This document shows, piece by piece, positions 11,406 to 22,008 of a DNA stretch of 64,000 nt. The translations under genes and the position numbers were made by a program. A model generated the notes under the pieces. That model was not told the origin of the DNA. It made no database searches and saw only the letters and a list, made by a program, of their open reading frames with translations. This DNA is from Sorghum bicolor (lineage: Eukaryota; Streptophyta; Magnoliopsida; Poales; Poaceae): contig NC_012871.2 in assembly GCF_000003195.3 (NCBI RefSeq), forward strand, positions 4,017,997 to 4,081,996, given 5' to 3'. Positions within the stretch are counted from its first letter, which is position 1. Every line of letters starts with the position of its first letter.

Positions 11406-12488
11406 TCAAGCAGCAGCAGCCTCGGACGCTGAAACAACACAGCTGTCAACGAACCGGCGCACGGCACGTATCAGCTCGCCAGTCGCCTCGGAGCCCGGCT
11501 CGTGCAGGAAGAAGCCATGGGCCGCGCCGGCGAACTCAACGAGCTCCACGGGCTTGCCCACCGCGGCCAACCGACCGGCGTAGCCGACGGCGCGGTCGCG
11601 CAGCAGGTCGAGGCCGGCGACCACTACCAGGACCGGGCGGAAGTCCACCGAGCCCAGCTCCGGGCTGTCCGGCCCGAACGGGTTCGCCACGGGGTGGTCC
11701 CTGGTGGCGCCCGCCGGCAGCGACACCCGCCAGAACCGGTCCAGCACGTCCAGGCTCAGCACCGACCCGGCGCCGGCGGGACACTCCGCCTGCTCCGACG
11801 GCGTTCGCTCGACGCCGCCGAAGAATGGCAGCAGAAGGACGTAGCCACGGATCGTCACCTGGTCCGCCTCGCCGGCGGCTTCACCAGCGTCGTCGGTCGC
11901 CACGCCGACGCCGGCGCGCACGGCGAGGTGGTGCGCTATGGTTGCTCCCGCCGAGTCGCCGGTGACGAACACCCGGCCGAAGTCGGCGGCCTCGGTGAGC
12001 CAGGCGTCGGACGACGACGACGACTGCTCGCGCAGCCAGCGCATGAAGGCGGCCCCGTCGTCGACGGCAGCGGGCAGGCGGTGCTCGGGGGCGAGGCGGT
12101 ACCCCGCGGACAGCACGACGGCGCCAGTGTCCGCGGCGAGGCGGAGGCAGAACGCGTGCACGTTGCCCCACGTGCACGACCCGATGCAGAACCCGCCGCC
12201 GTGGAAGTGGACGAGCACCGGCGCCTTCTTCCCGCCGGCCGGCGACGCTGACGGCTTGTACATGCGGACGAGGAGGTTGTTGGCCTTGCCGTAGACGGCC
12301 TCCTTCCATTCCACGGACGGGTGGTTCTCAGGGAAGGTGGTCGGGCAGAACACCGGGCCGGCCGGCGACCGGACGACGGTGCCATCGCTTAGGACGCGCA
12401 CGAGGCCGAAGATGTCCTCGACGACCTCGTTCGCCGGCGTAGCGGTGGGACAGCATCCGGCGGCGGCAACCGAGACGCCGGCGGGCAT
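11406..12488 (-). CDS. Class-I carboxylesterase (CXE/GID1-like alpha/beta hydrolase)
   Basis: Intact single-exon gene of 360 aa, counting from the ATG at 12488 (MPAGVSVAAAGCC). In-frame ATGs at 12515 and 12497 would add 9 or 3 residues; 12488 matches the start of the paralogue at 4811. The oxyanion-hole motif HGGG is at residues 96-99, the nucleophile motif GDSAG at 177-181 (Ser179), the catalytic Asp at about 294 (AGLD) and the catalytic His at 324 (AAHGFF). The full triad indicates an esterase rather than a GID1 gibberellin receptor, which lacks the His. No signal peptide is evident, so it is probably cytosolic. It aligns along its length with the frameshifted copy at 3755-4811 and more distantly with the copy at 20133-21116, so the three look like a tandem family. 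Substrates of grass CXE enzymes are mostly unknown. Confidence 0.92.
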   Translation of the reverse strand: MPAGVSVAAAGCCPTATPANEVVEDIFGLVRVLSDGTVVRSPAGPVFCPTTFPENHPSVEWKEAVYGKANNLLVRMYKPSASPAGGKKAPVLVHFHGGGFCIGSCTWGNVHAFCLRLAADTGAVVLSAGYRLAPEHRLPAAVDDGAAFMRWLREQSSSSSDAWLTEAADFGRVFVTGDSAGATIAHHLAVRAGVGVATDDAGEAAGEADQVTIRGYVLLLPFFGGVERTPSEQAECPAGAGSVLSLDVLDRFWRVSLPAGATRDHPVANPFGPDSPELGSVDFRPVLVVVAGLDLLRDRAVGYAGRLAAVGKPVELVEFAGAAHGFFLHEPGSEATGELIRAVRRFVDSCVVSASEAAAA

Positions 12489-12600
12489 GGTTGGCATGCC
12501 CTTGTTAACGTGCATTATTGTGCAACTGAAGATTAACCACGTGTGTAATGTAAAGCTATAACTCGATGATATTCAGCAAACCTTAATTAAGCTTAGCCCT

Positions 12601-12608
12601 CTTATATA
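12601..12608 (-). promoter_or_regulatory. TATA box of the second carboxylesterase
   Basis: TATATAAG on the minus strand, about 110 bp upstream of the ATG at 12488 and 85 bp upstream of the alternative ATG at 12515. It is the same octamer as in the first copy. Confidence 0.65.
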
Positions 12609-13018
12609 GCCATCCATGATGCATTCCATGGCAACAGTAACTGTGCATATTGATGCCTATGTTGTCCATGACCATGACGGCTACAAAAAGTTCCTAATTC
12701 ACGATTGGCCAAGCCATGATAAAATCTATTTTTATCTTTTGTACCATTCGGATCAAAAAATTATGCTTCATCTGACGCCATACGGATTTAGGATCTGTTT
12801 GGATCCATATAGCTAACAATTAGCTGCAAAAGTTAGATGTGATTTTACTTGGATCCTCAACTAATGTCATCTTACCTATCACTCAGCTAACAAGTAGCTA
12901 TAAGTTAATCAATTCAGTACTACTATTGTTACAAGCAAATGGGCACAAATTCGATGAAATTCAATTAAGAGGCCTATGTATGTGGACAGAACAAACATTG
13001 TCACTGAGGTGTAGTGTA

Positions 13019-13260
13019 CCTCTTTCATCCCAAAAAGAATGTAATTCTCACTATCTAAGGAGTCAAACAATATTAGGTTTGATTGAATATATACAAAAAA
13101 TGCAAATGTTTATGGTACCAAATAAATATCACTAAATTAGGAATATATTTTCATAGTAAATCTAATTGAAGACATAAATTTTCATATTTTTTCTAAAAAC
13201 TTAGTCAAACCTAGAAAAGTTTGACTTCTCTAAAATCTAGAATTTTTAGGATGAAGGGAG
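13019..13260. mobile_element. Degenerate Stowaway-like MITE
   Basis: The left end 'cctctttcatccc' and right end 'ggatgaagggag' are inverted relatives of the Stowaway terminus, each next to TA. The interior is AT-rich and non-coding. Boundaries are approximate because the ends have diverged. Confidence 0.5.
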
Positions 13261-13691
13261 TGTATACTTGTTTAGTAAGGGCTTTAGAATTGTTATGCAA
13301 ATCACCAACATAAGCATAACGGGCTCTCCTAGAGTTTTTTTAAATGCAACATCAGCCTTAATTTCGTGACACTTGCCCTTGCTTTTACCATGCTTAATAA
13401 TTGAGTATAAATCTACTCCTTTAGGTGTTTACTATTAAAGTATGATTGGTGGTTTGTTGTGAGAGAAAAATACTACTGAATGGCTGGAAAATTCAACAGA
13501 TAATCTTAAGCGAACAGGCTCATTGTAGTCATGATTCATGAAGTAGAGTGTTGCCAATTTTCTCCCAATACTAATCTTGTGTTTAGTAGTCGGTCACTAT
13601 AAAAAGGTTGTTGTTTGTGAGAAAGTTGTATGGCTTAGGGTCCGGTTTCCCTCATTCATGAATTATTTTCTTCTAGTAATACTAGAGTAAA

Positions 13692-15297
13692 GCAAATATT
13701 TTGTTGCCCTTCTAAAAGAAATACAGTTGGTCAAGCATAGTGTGTTTTGCTATTTTGCAATTTAATAACAATTACTCCCTACTAAAATAAGTGATGCTTT
13801 GGGTTATCTAAAGTTACTCATTCCAAATTTTGTTTATGAATTGCTCTTTTAACCGCTCGAGCTTGGATGTTTGGTATTGTTTTGCGATTAGCTTGGATGT
13901 TTGGTTAGTATAAAAGTAGACTTGTCTAGAAAAGCAGTATCATGAAAATCAAACATTTGTCATACTTTACAGATATATATTATAACAAAACTCTTTAAAA
14001 TGTTGACTTTGGACAACTCTAAAATTAACAATCGTTTATTTATTACTAGAAATTAAAGAGAGTAACTTACAATGGCCAAGTTGTTTCTTGACCTTCGAAT
14101 CGGAATTGGACAAGTTGTGTTAATCAACTCTAGCGTTATATTTGTGTCCGTAGTACTCACTAAGTGTCCCGTAAAGAATGTTTGTGGGTCCAATATATAT
14201 ATTTTCTAGCCCAACCCTTAAAAGAAATACATTATAAGCTAACTTTTTATAGGGGGTATTTGGCCATTTTGTCAATAATATTGGTATTTCTCCCCAACTT
14301 TATAGAATGATTCTTTGGACGGAGGGAGTACTTATAGCACTTAAAAAAAAGTATCACACTTCGACATCGAGGTTGAGCTGCAAAAACAGATGTGGATGGA
14401 TTGAGTTAAGGCCATGCTAGTTGGTGAGTGACCAATGGCACACATATGTGAGCTAAAGGAGTGATCATAGTCGGGGTCGTCTTTAGGGGGTGGGCAGCCG
14501 GTGCGACGGCCGGAGGCCTACGGCGCTAAGGGGCCTATAAGTATATATGTAATATATATAATACTTAGTATATATATTTATCTAATTTTTTGGAGGCTTA
14601 TATAGACACTATAGAAATTCGTCAATTAATCTAAAAAAGAAATCCATTAATCAGCATGTCATCTACATCCACTTATTGCTAGTGTTGCTTCATATTCTCG
14701 CTTGATCGATTAGTTGAGCAAATCAATGTTCCTTTTTATCGTCTTCTCGTCCTATTGCCCAATCGTCCAATGCAACAATGTGGCTCTATGACACGCTAAC
14801 ACCACATGTCCGCACACGATGTCACTACTAGACACTAAAGCAGGAAGAGTAAGGGTATAGCTGATCGAGACTTCACCAATTTTGTTATTAGTATTCCGTG
14901 ATAGGGTTCTAAATTTCTAATTCTATTCTATTTATTTATTTGTTGTACTATAATTACCTTTTATAAACTAAAACATATGGTGCAAATTAATTCTTATTAG
15001 TTGTACTATATATTTTATATATTTGACATATCAAAAAATATTTGATGGGCCCTTACCCTTTTGCTTGCACAAGGACCCTCAAAATTATACAGACGGCCCT
15101 GATCCTACAGTATGAAAATTAATATCATGCATGCGACGTGATACATAGCTTGCGTGAGGTAATTAGAAGTAGTGGAGTTGGTGTTAGTTGGTAATTAGCC
15201 GTTGGATCATAGTGAAGGAGTGCTTAACACAACACTTATCATAACCCTTTCCTTTCGTCTGTCATCAGCCATTGGATTTATATGTCCAACATATATT
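13692..15297. repeat. Local segmental duplication, copy A
   Basis: This AT-rich non-coding block runs collinear with 15287-16510. Shared landmarks include 'gagcttggatgtttggta', 'ttacaatggccaagtt', 'ttaggtaattagaagtagtg'-like phrases and 'ggatttatatgtccaac'. Copy A carries an extra segment at about 14474-15100 that is missing from copy B. The copies have diverged noticeably, so the event is not recent. No gene is visible in either copy. Confidence 0.8.
14474..15100. mobile_element. hAT-like insertion in duplication copy A
   Basis: This segment is present in copy A and absent from copy B. Its ends, 'ggggtcgtctt' on the left and 'agacggccct' on the right, are imperfect inverted repeats. The flanks 'tgatcatag' and 'tgatcctac' could be a decayed target duplication. 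The interior is AT-rich with no transposase. Edges are approximate. Confidence 0.55.
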
Positions 15298-16510
15298 TTG
15301 TTGTCCTTTTAAAAGAATCAAGTATGATTGGTCAAACATACTGTGTTTGGCTATGCGAGCTGAGCATGTCTTAGCTTGGTTGGGTTCCATGTGATGAAAC
15401 TTGTCCATCAGGGTTTAAGTCCTCGACAAATTGACATGAGTGCTCGCATTATTTTTCTAAATTATATATATAGGGTAAATTTATATATATATTTCCGAAT
15501 TTAATTACGTATGTAGTGCGTATATGCCTTCATAAAGATGAGTGTGCGCTCATGCATATGTGAATCTGCATCTATACTGGGTCTCACAAAAAAAGTGATT
15601 TGCTATTTTTCAATTTAATAATAAATTAATCCCTCCAATTAAAAAATGATGTTTTGGGTTATATCTAAAGTGAACCGTTCCAAAATTCGGTCATGAATTA
15701 CTTTTTTTAACTGGTTGAGCTTGGATGTTTGGTAGTGTATAAGTAGATTTGTCTAGAAAAGATCAAAAAAACCATACACTTGTCATACTTATGAAAGCAG
15801 TGGTTCATGCTATAACAAAAGATAGTAGTTCATGTTCAAAATGTTGGCTTTTATTAACAAATCTAAAACGTCATTTATTTATTACTAGCAGGGTAACTTA
15901 CAATGGCCAAGTTATTTCTTGACACCTTTGAATCGGTATTGGTGTTAACCAACTATGGCATTATATTGGCGTCCGTGCTCACAAAGAGTATTGCTATATA
16001 ACACTTAAATTTTATCCCATAAAGAGTGTCACTGTATGCAAACATATGGGTCCCACCTATATATTTCTAGCCTAACCATCAAAAGAAATACATTATAGCT
16101 AACTTTTTATAGGGGTGTTTGGCCATTTTCCAATAACATTGGTATCTCCTCCATATTCTAGAATAAATCTCTTTGTAATAAGATGAAGGAAGTATCACAC
16201 TTTATCTCAATATCGAAGTTGAGTTGCAAACAGATGGGGATTGAGTAAGGCCGTGCCAGTTGGTAAGTGACAATTAGCACATACGTGAGCTAATAAAGGA
16301 GTGGTCATATGGTCGCTATAGTACAGTATGAAAATTAATATATCATGCATGTGATGTGATACATAGCTTTCGTGAGGTAATTAGAAGTAGTGGAGTTGGT
16401 GTTAATGGGTAATTAGCCATTGGATCATAGTGAAGAAGTGCTTAACACAACACTGAAACACAACCCTTTCCTTTTGTCTGTCATTAGCCACTGGATTTAT
16501 ATGTCCAACG
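15287..16510. repeat. Local segmental duplication, copy B
   Basis: Collinear with copy A at 13692-15297 but without the 14.5-15.1 kb insertion. It carries its own SINE insertion at 15355-15594. The tail of copy A and the head of copy B share the 'tatatgtccaac' region, so the units abut. Confidence 0.8.
15355..15594 (+). mobile_element. Au-type SINE
   Basis: Near the left end are Pol III-like promoter elements: an A-box-like 'agcttggttggg' and a B-box-like 'ggtttaagtcc'. The right end is 'tactgggtctcacaaaaaaa'. The insertion interrupts duplication copy B. It is flanked by related words, 'gtgtttggctat' (15343-15354) and 'gtgatttgctat' (from 15595), probably the target duplication. Confidence 0.65.
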
Positions 16511-18694
16511 TTTCATGCTTTCTGGCCGTGCATATGATGTTCTTGCAAAGAACCATGTATCTCTTCGTTGATATGTGGAACTAAATCTTGCAGGAAATTT
16601 GTGTGACGACTGACAGCTACACCTCAGTAAGAAATGGAAATGGACTAGATGAAGAGTTCAGATCAGAGTGGTTTATATGATGAATTCTGGATGACGGAAA
16701 TGGGCTGAACAGCCTGAACTTATCCAAGAGATCGAGATATGTACTGAGGTGAGAGATGGATCAAGAGGCCGGTGGCCACAAAATGACAAATCAGTGGAGA
16801 AAAGGAGAGAAAGACAGGCCCTTTACAGTGACAATGGATCAGGTACCATGTCTGGTGGGTGATAAAGTTCCTAGTGACAATGGATTATAGCAAAGATTCA
16901 TCATATCTGATGAGCAGTGAGTGAGAGTGTCACAACTCACAACTTCACGCCACGAGAATTAGCAGTTCGATATGATAGAATTATCATTATGTGAGGTACT
17001 CCCACGCACCCTCCATAGAAACATATAAAACTCTACCTTCCACAGGCCAGGTTAGTGAACATGTGAAATTACGCATGCACCTCTCTTTTATTATCTGCCT
17101 ATATACATAGGGCCTACGCGGTTACGCCTTTTTCTAGCCATTGGAAAATAAAGGCATGGAGATTTTTGACAACCACAACGTGTCAAATGTTAGTCGTGCC
17201 AAACTATGACACCAAATAAACAAACCTTAGATTGAGGCAGGGGGGGTTTGTGGACAACATTGATCTGGTCCATCTGGAGATGGTTTCTTTTTACAATAAT
17301 CCCATCACATGTACCTGCACTGCATCAATCATCAATGCTGCCTGTTATCAGCTGGACAGAGATCCCATCCCAGCACAATTTTAAGGGCATCTCAACCTCT
17401 GGGTGCCCATTTGGGGACACGCCGGGTTCACAATCAGCATGATACTGGGCCTCGCCCCGGCCTGCTAGCATCACATATAATTCGTAGTTTGGGTGTGAAG
17501 AAGCCACGTTTTGACGGTGGCCTCATAAGTGCCACGAAACGACGCATCCACTTGGTCACAGCGTATGGCCAACGTGTGACGACACATTTGCTAAAGTGAA
17601 CTAGCTTGATGTTAATTTGTGAACAGATTCCAATGAGTTCGAGTCACCTCTCCGAGCCTAACTCCCAAGTCCCACCCACCTCAGCTCTCCCGTGCGGTCA
17701 CCAAGTACGGTAGTGCTCCCAGCGCCAGGCGGCATTGGTGCCCCACGGCTCGGCCACGGCGGACGGAGGCACGGAGCCTCATCGAGGGTGGAGTAGAAAA
17801 GCACGGGGTTGAGGAAGAAGAGGCGGCGGAGATGGCAACCATCTACCCGTGCACCAGCCACCAGGAGAGCGGCGTCCGCTGTCCTTGTCTGTGCCGGCAG
17901 GCGCGTCCGCTGGGCTGGTTGATGTCGTCGTGGCGTCTCTAGGAGCGGATGTGACCATCTACCTGTGCACCAGAAGCGATATCATATCATCAGTCCTCCG
18001 CGTCCTCGTCTGTACCGGCTGGTGCATCCGGCCGCGTGGCGGTTGTCGCGGGAGCCAGACAAGAAATCAAACAGGCCCTTGAGGATGGGATTTTAAAATT
18101 TTTTCAAAATTTCTCAATCTTTAGACGTATGTATGAAATTTTAAATATAGACATAAACAAAAATTAATTGTACAGTCTGTAATTTGTGAGACGAATCTTT
18201 TAAGTCTAGTTGGTCCATGATTGAACAATAATTGTCAAATACAAACGAAAATGCTAAAGTAGCCAAAACTAAATATTTTCGCGAACTACACAAACGCTCG
18301 TATCACGTGGCCCGAAAAAAAAAAAGTCGAGCAAGAAGAGGCTTCAACTTATCACTCTATTGAAATATGTAGCATTCTTGAAGAAAAGAAGATGAAAGTA
18401 TGGCCGAACCACATTGATTTCAACGCACCAACCAATACTTTCTTTGTAGAGTCATTTTAGGGTTGTGCGCAGTGACCAAAAACATGCAGACGATTGAATT
18501 AATTAGACCAGTGAGAGGAGCCGTATGTGCTTGGTAAAAGGTGAAAATAATGATCCCTAGCTTAGATGACTCCCATTTCTAAAGAATTTTTTTTCAATAA
18601 AATGACTTCAATAAATAGACGGAAGGAGTACTATGCAATAAGCCACAGCTAAACATGCATTTAATTTGGTCGCCACATTAACAACAGAGTTCCA
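16511..18694. other. Gene-free stretch upstream of a CACTA-like end
   Basis: I see no gene. The segment 17640-18080 is GC-richer, with two related units around 'ccatctacc[c/t]gtgcaccag' (about 17838 and 17956). From about 18095 to 18300 lies a decayed element that shares 'gtgagacgaatcttttaa' with the GGCCTTGTTTAG MITE family. Confidence 0.5.
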
Positions 18695-18959
18695 CACTAC
18701 TACACAAATAATTTTACAAGATGGTGTCCTTTTATTATCTTAGGTGGTCACAAAATTCAACCGCCTTAATTAATGCCTATGATTAACGGAGGCAAGTATT
18801 TTCTATTTATTATTCATAAGGCAACCTCCTTCATAAATCCATTTCCGAAGGCGGGCACGCTATAAGGTCCACCTCCAAAAATAATGGTCCAGTTTCCAGC
18901 TTAGAAAAAGACCATCTCTACCATTCTACAGGGCTCGTATATAAGCAGCACTTAACTTA
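18695..18959. mobile_element. CACTA (En/Spm-type) element end, truncated
   Basis: It begins 'cactactacacaaataa', typical of CACTA termini. Inside are subterminal-like repeats around 'aggcggg' and 'aaccgcctt'. No matching right end is visible; the Tourist-like MITE at 18960 follows directly. A similar start word, 'cactacaggaatttt', occurs at 3655. Confidence 0.5.
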
Positions 18960-19202
18960 GGCCTTGTTTAGATACACCCAAAAACCCAAAACTTTACAAG
19001 ATTCTCCGTCACATCGAATCTTGCGGCACATGCATGAAATATTAAATATAGATAAAAAGAATAACTAATTGCACAGTTTACATGTAAATCACGAGACGAA
19101 TCTTTTAAACCTAATTACTCCATAATTAGACAATATTTGTCAAATAAAAATAAAAATACTACCGTGTCAAAATCCAAAAACTTTTTGCATCTAAACAAGG
19201 CC
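18960..19202. mobile_element. Tourist-like MITE of the GGCCTTGTTTAG family
   Basis: The ends 'ggccttgtttagat' and 'atctaaacaaggcc' are perfect inverted repeats flanked by TTA on both sides (18957-18959, 19203-19205). Length is 243 bp with the family's internal phrase 'cacgagacgaatctttta'. This is the best-preserved of several such elements here (also 31924-32163, 32160-32385 and 47586-47780). Confidence 0.88.
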
Positions 19203-20132
19203 TTAGCCTTACATCGCTCCTCCCTAGCGCCACTCCCTGTCCTCTTCTGTCCTAGCGCCACTCCCTCTCCTCTCCCTCGCAACGCCACTCCCTCTCCTCT
19301 CCCTCATAGCGCAACACCCCTCCCTCTCCTCTCCCCTCTCTGTCCTACCTTCAGCGGCTTAGGGGTTAGTCCGGCAACATTCCAGCACGGAGTCATGGAC
19401 GCACAAGCCCTGCAGGCGGCATCCCAGAGGCGTCGCTGGCGGCTCCTACAGGCGAGCGGGTCGATGGCGTGAGCAGCGGCTCCTCCTAGTGGAGAGCGGG
19501 AGCCACCTCCTTACGGCGGGTGAGACGGCGACTCAGACGAGTTGGCTGGCGAGCTCTTCCCCCTTCAGCAGCGCTGAGCACTCTCCACCACGACGGTGGC
19601 CCCCAACGAGCAATTGGCACAGATCTTTATACGGTGGCAGAAATCCAGATCATGGAGTCAGCGGTGGCGCAGATCCAACGGTGCCCTGAGGTGCTCACGG
19701 TGGCAGGGGCAGACGCCAGTACCACCCGTGCTTGCAGTGACATGTCAGTTGGCGCTCGCAGCCATCCGGATCCGATGAGCGGCGGCGGCGACGGTGGCGG
19801 CACTCAGATGGGCTTGGTGGGCTTCGTTGATGAGCTCACTATTTTTTTTTTATTGATTAATTGAGGCGAGCATATCAACTGTTTAGTGGGCTCCATCGAT
19901 GAACTCACTGTTTTTTTTTGTTTTTTATTGATTAATCGAGACGGGGATGTAGTTCTATGATTAACAGTGATCATTGATTGGAGACCGGTTGCCAATGTCT
20001 GCCTCCTATAAAATTTATGTACCAGTGCGACACCGATCGGCATGTGTCGTTGTAGCGTGCATTTTCCACTATGATCTTCGAGGTAACCAACACACGAGTC
20101 TAGATCGCTGGTCGATGCATGGCCGGTTCCGT
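19203..20132. other. Repeat-rich stretch downstream of the third carboxylesterase
   Basis: Between 19208 and 19340 the phrase 'agcgccactccctctcctc' recurs three to four times in degenerate form. Around 19811-19945 a unit containing 'gatgagctcactatttt' and 'ttattgattaattgag' occurs twice in tandem with small differences. The frames across this stretch show no known domain. Confidence 0.55.
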
Positions 20133-21116
20133 TCAGTCGAAGCGGCCGTCGCTGTCGACGAAGCGCTTGACGACGCGCATGAGCTCGGCGGAGGCGTCGG
20201 ACCACGGGTCGATGGTGAAGAAGCCGTGCTGCTGGCCGTCGAAATCCCGCACCTCGACGGGCTTCCCCGCGGCCTTGAGCCGATCCGCATAGTCCACGGC
20301 GCGGTCGTGGAGGATGTCGCGGCCCCCGACGACGACCATGGTGGGCGCGAACTCGACGGCGTCCAGCGCGGGCGCGCCGGGGCCGAACGGGTTGGACACG
20401 GGGTGGTCGGCCGTGGCGCCCTCCGGCAGCGACAGGCGCCAGTACCGGTCGTTGAGGGGCCGGTTGAGGAAGGCGTCGTCGGGGCACTCGGCCTCCGACC
20501 GCGTCCGCTCCACGCCGCCGAAGAAGGGCATGAGCTGGACGTACCCCCGGACGGCGACGGGGGCCAGCTCCGCGCGCGCCGCGGGGGAGCCGAACCGTAC
20601 GGCGAGGTGGTGCGCGATGGTGCCGCCGGCCGAGTCGCCGGACACGAAGACACGGCCGAGGTCGGCCGCTTCGGCGACCCACGGGTCCCCTTCCTTCGCC
20701 TGCGCGGCCAGCCACAGGACCGCCGCCGCGGCGTCGTCGAGCGCGGCGGGGAGCCGGTGCTCGGGCGCGAGGCGGTAGTCCGGCGCCACCACGAGCGCGC
20801 CGAGGTCGGAAGCTAGGCGGAGGCAGTAGTTCTGGACGTTGGGCCAGGTGCGGGACCCGATGCAGAAGCCGCCGCCGTGGTAGTAGAAGAACACCGGCAG
20901 CCTCCGCCCGCCGGCGGCGCGCTCCCGGGGAAGGTAGAGGCGGAGCCCCAGCCCGTGGGCGTCGTCGAACGTCACGTCCTTCCACTCCACGGTGCCGTCG
21001 TCCCGCACCGGCGTCGAGAACCCGGGCTGCGCGCGCCGCACCACCGAGCCGTCGCTGTACACGAACAGCACGCCCCGGCACTCGTCCACCACCCGTGGCT
21101 CGGCCTCGGACGCCAT
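20133..21116 (-). CDS. Class-I carboxylesterase (CXE/GID1-like), third family member
   Basis: Single-exon gene of 327 aa starting MASEAEPRVVDECRG at 21116. The upstream in-frame ATG at 21230 is a poor choice because it precedes the family's usual N-terminus and lies upstream of the TATA-like motif. The oxyanion motif HGGG is at residues 80-83, GDSAGG from residue 160 (Ser162), the catalytic Asp at about 267 (GGRD) and the catalytic His at 298 (QQHGFF). With a complete triad it should be an active hydrolase and not a gibberellin receptor. It is clearly more diverged from the two copies at 3.8-12.5 kb than they are from each other. It is very GC-rich, and this base composition creates long but meaningless frames on the other strand. 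The stop codon precedes an AT-rich 3' region; D-lactate dehydrogenase lies about 0.9 kb upstream on the same strand. Confidence 0.92.
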   Translation of the reverse strand: MASEAEPRVVDECRGVLFVYSDGSVVRRAQPGFSTPVRDDGTVEWKDVTFDDAHGLGLRLYLPRERAAGGRRLPVFFYYHGGGFCIGSRTWPNVQNYCLRLASDLGALVVAPDYRLAPEHRLPAALDDAAAAVLWLAAQAKEGDPWVAEAADLGRVFVSGDSAGGTIAHHLAVRFGSPAARAELAPVAVRGYVQLMPFFGGVERTRSEAECPDDAFLNRPLNDRYWRLSLPEGATADHPVSNPFGPGAPALDAVEFAPTMVVVGGRDILHDRAVDYADRLKAAGKPVEVRDFDGQQHGFFTIDPWSDASAELMRVVKRFVDSDGRFD

Positions 21117-21200
21117 GGGTGGCTGGAGAGTGGAGACCTGCAGTGGAGTGGCGCGACTCGCTCGCGAGTGACAAGTGTGAGCCGCGCCGTGAGGTGAGGT

Positions 21201-21208
21201 CATATAGA
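21201..21208 (-). promoter_or_regulatory. Possible TATA-like element of the third carboxylesterase
   Basis: On the minus strand this reads CTATATG within 'gctctatatg', about 90 bp upstream of the ATG at 21116, as in the two paralogues. The match is weak. Confidence 0.35.
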
Positions 21209-21445
21209 GCCGGAAGTGTGGGGTGCGCAAGTGGATCGGAGGCGGATTTTGTCATTTCGGGGGTTTGCGAGGAGAGTGGTTCCGGGCCGGACGATCGCCG
21301 GAAGCGACAGGGGGTAAGGACGTGGCGCGGCCGTCCGGTGAGGTGGTGGCTGGTGGTGGTGGGTGCCGAGTCGGCCGGCACCGGGCGGCGGGGTGCGTAC
21401 AAAACGCTGCCGTCTCGCCACCGCTAGGTGGCCAATGGAGAGACG

Positions 21446-21549
21446 ACTCGGTGCGATGGGGATGCGTATGCGTGCTGTGGTCACCCGTGTGCATCAACAC
21501 CGGGCAATGCGTATGCGTGCTGTGGTCACTGACTCGGTGCGATGGGGAT
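21446..21549. repeat. Interleaved direct repeats upstream of the third carboxylesterase
   Basis: A 23-bp word containing 'gcgtatgcgtgctgtggtc' occurs at 21462-21484 and again at 21507-21529. The 18-bp word 'actcggtgcgatggggat' occurs at 21446-21463 and 21532-21549, so the order of the two words is swapped between copies. No gene is present. Confidence 0.85.
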
Positions 21550-22008
21550 GGATGGCGACGACTCGTTTCTATCTTCGTCTCATTCCACATGTACCGTACC
21601 ATGTATATCTCAGCTGCTTCCTAATCACAAATTGGTAGGTTCCAGTACCATCACTCAGCTGCTACTTTGTGTTTCTAGGAAATCAGAAGAATCTGAATGA
21701 GATAAACACATATATTCTTTGTTATCATTAGATAAACACATATTATTCGTATATAAAAAGATTTCTTCTCCTGTTAAAACGGCATGAGGAGACGAATGTT
21801 CGCTCCATTATTTCCTTTATTACCTGAGGCAGTTCAGTTTTTGTACCAGTATAATTTTGATCTGACACCTATACACGCATTTTCCTCCAACGCATGCCAT
21901 ACAGATACAGAGCAGTTCAGTGCACTATTGCTTGCACTGTCAGCACCACGCCTCCCGGAACCAGCACGCCCACTCGGAGATCCTCCAGTCAGGTGGCGAT
22001 CTGGAGCG

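Noticed and set aside
11502..12251. 249-aa plus-strand open frame opposite the second carboxylesterase
   Set aside because: It is the reverse complement of a very GC-rich gene, where strong third-position GC removes stops from other frames. It has no domain, and the same effect is seen opposite the other two esterases (3854-4907 and 19974-20816).
11406..12488. Gibberellin receptor GID1
   Set aside because: The family resemblance is real, but the catalytic His (residue 324) is present and the GID1-specific N-terminal lid motifs are not seen.
12616..13135. Two short plus-strand frames upstream of the second carboxylesterase
   Set aside because: AT-rich sequence, no domain, and overlap with MITE-like segments.
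19804..21402. 532-aa minus-strand frame overlapping the third carboxylesterase
   Set aside because: It is an alternative frame, rich in Arg/Pro/Ala, while the 327-aa frame carries all esterase motifs.
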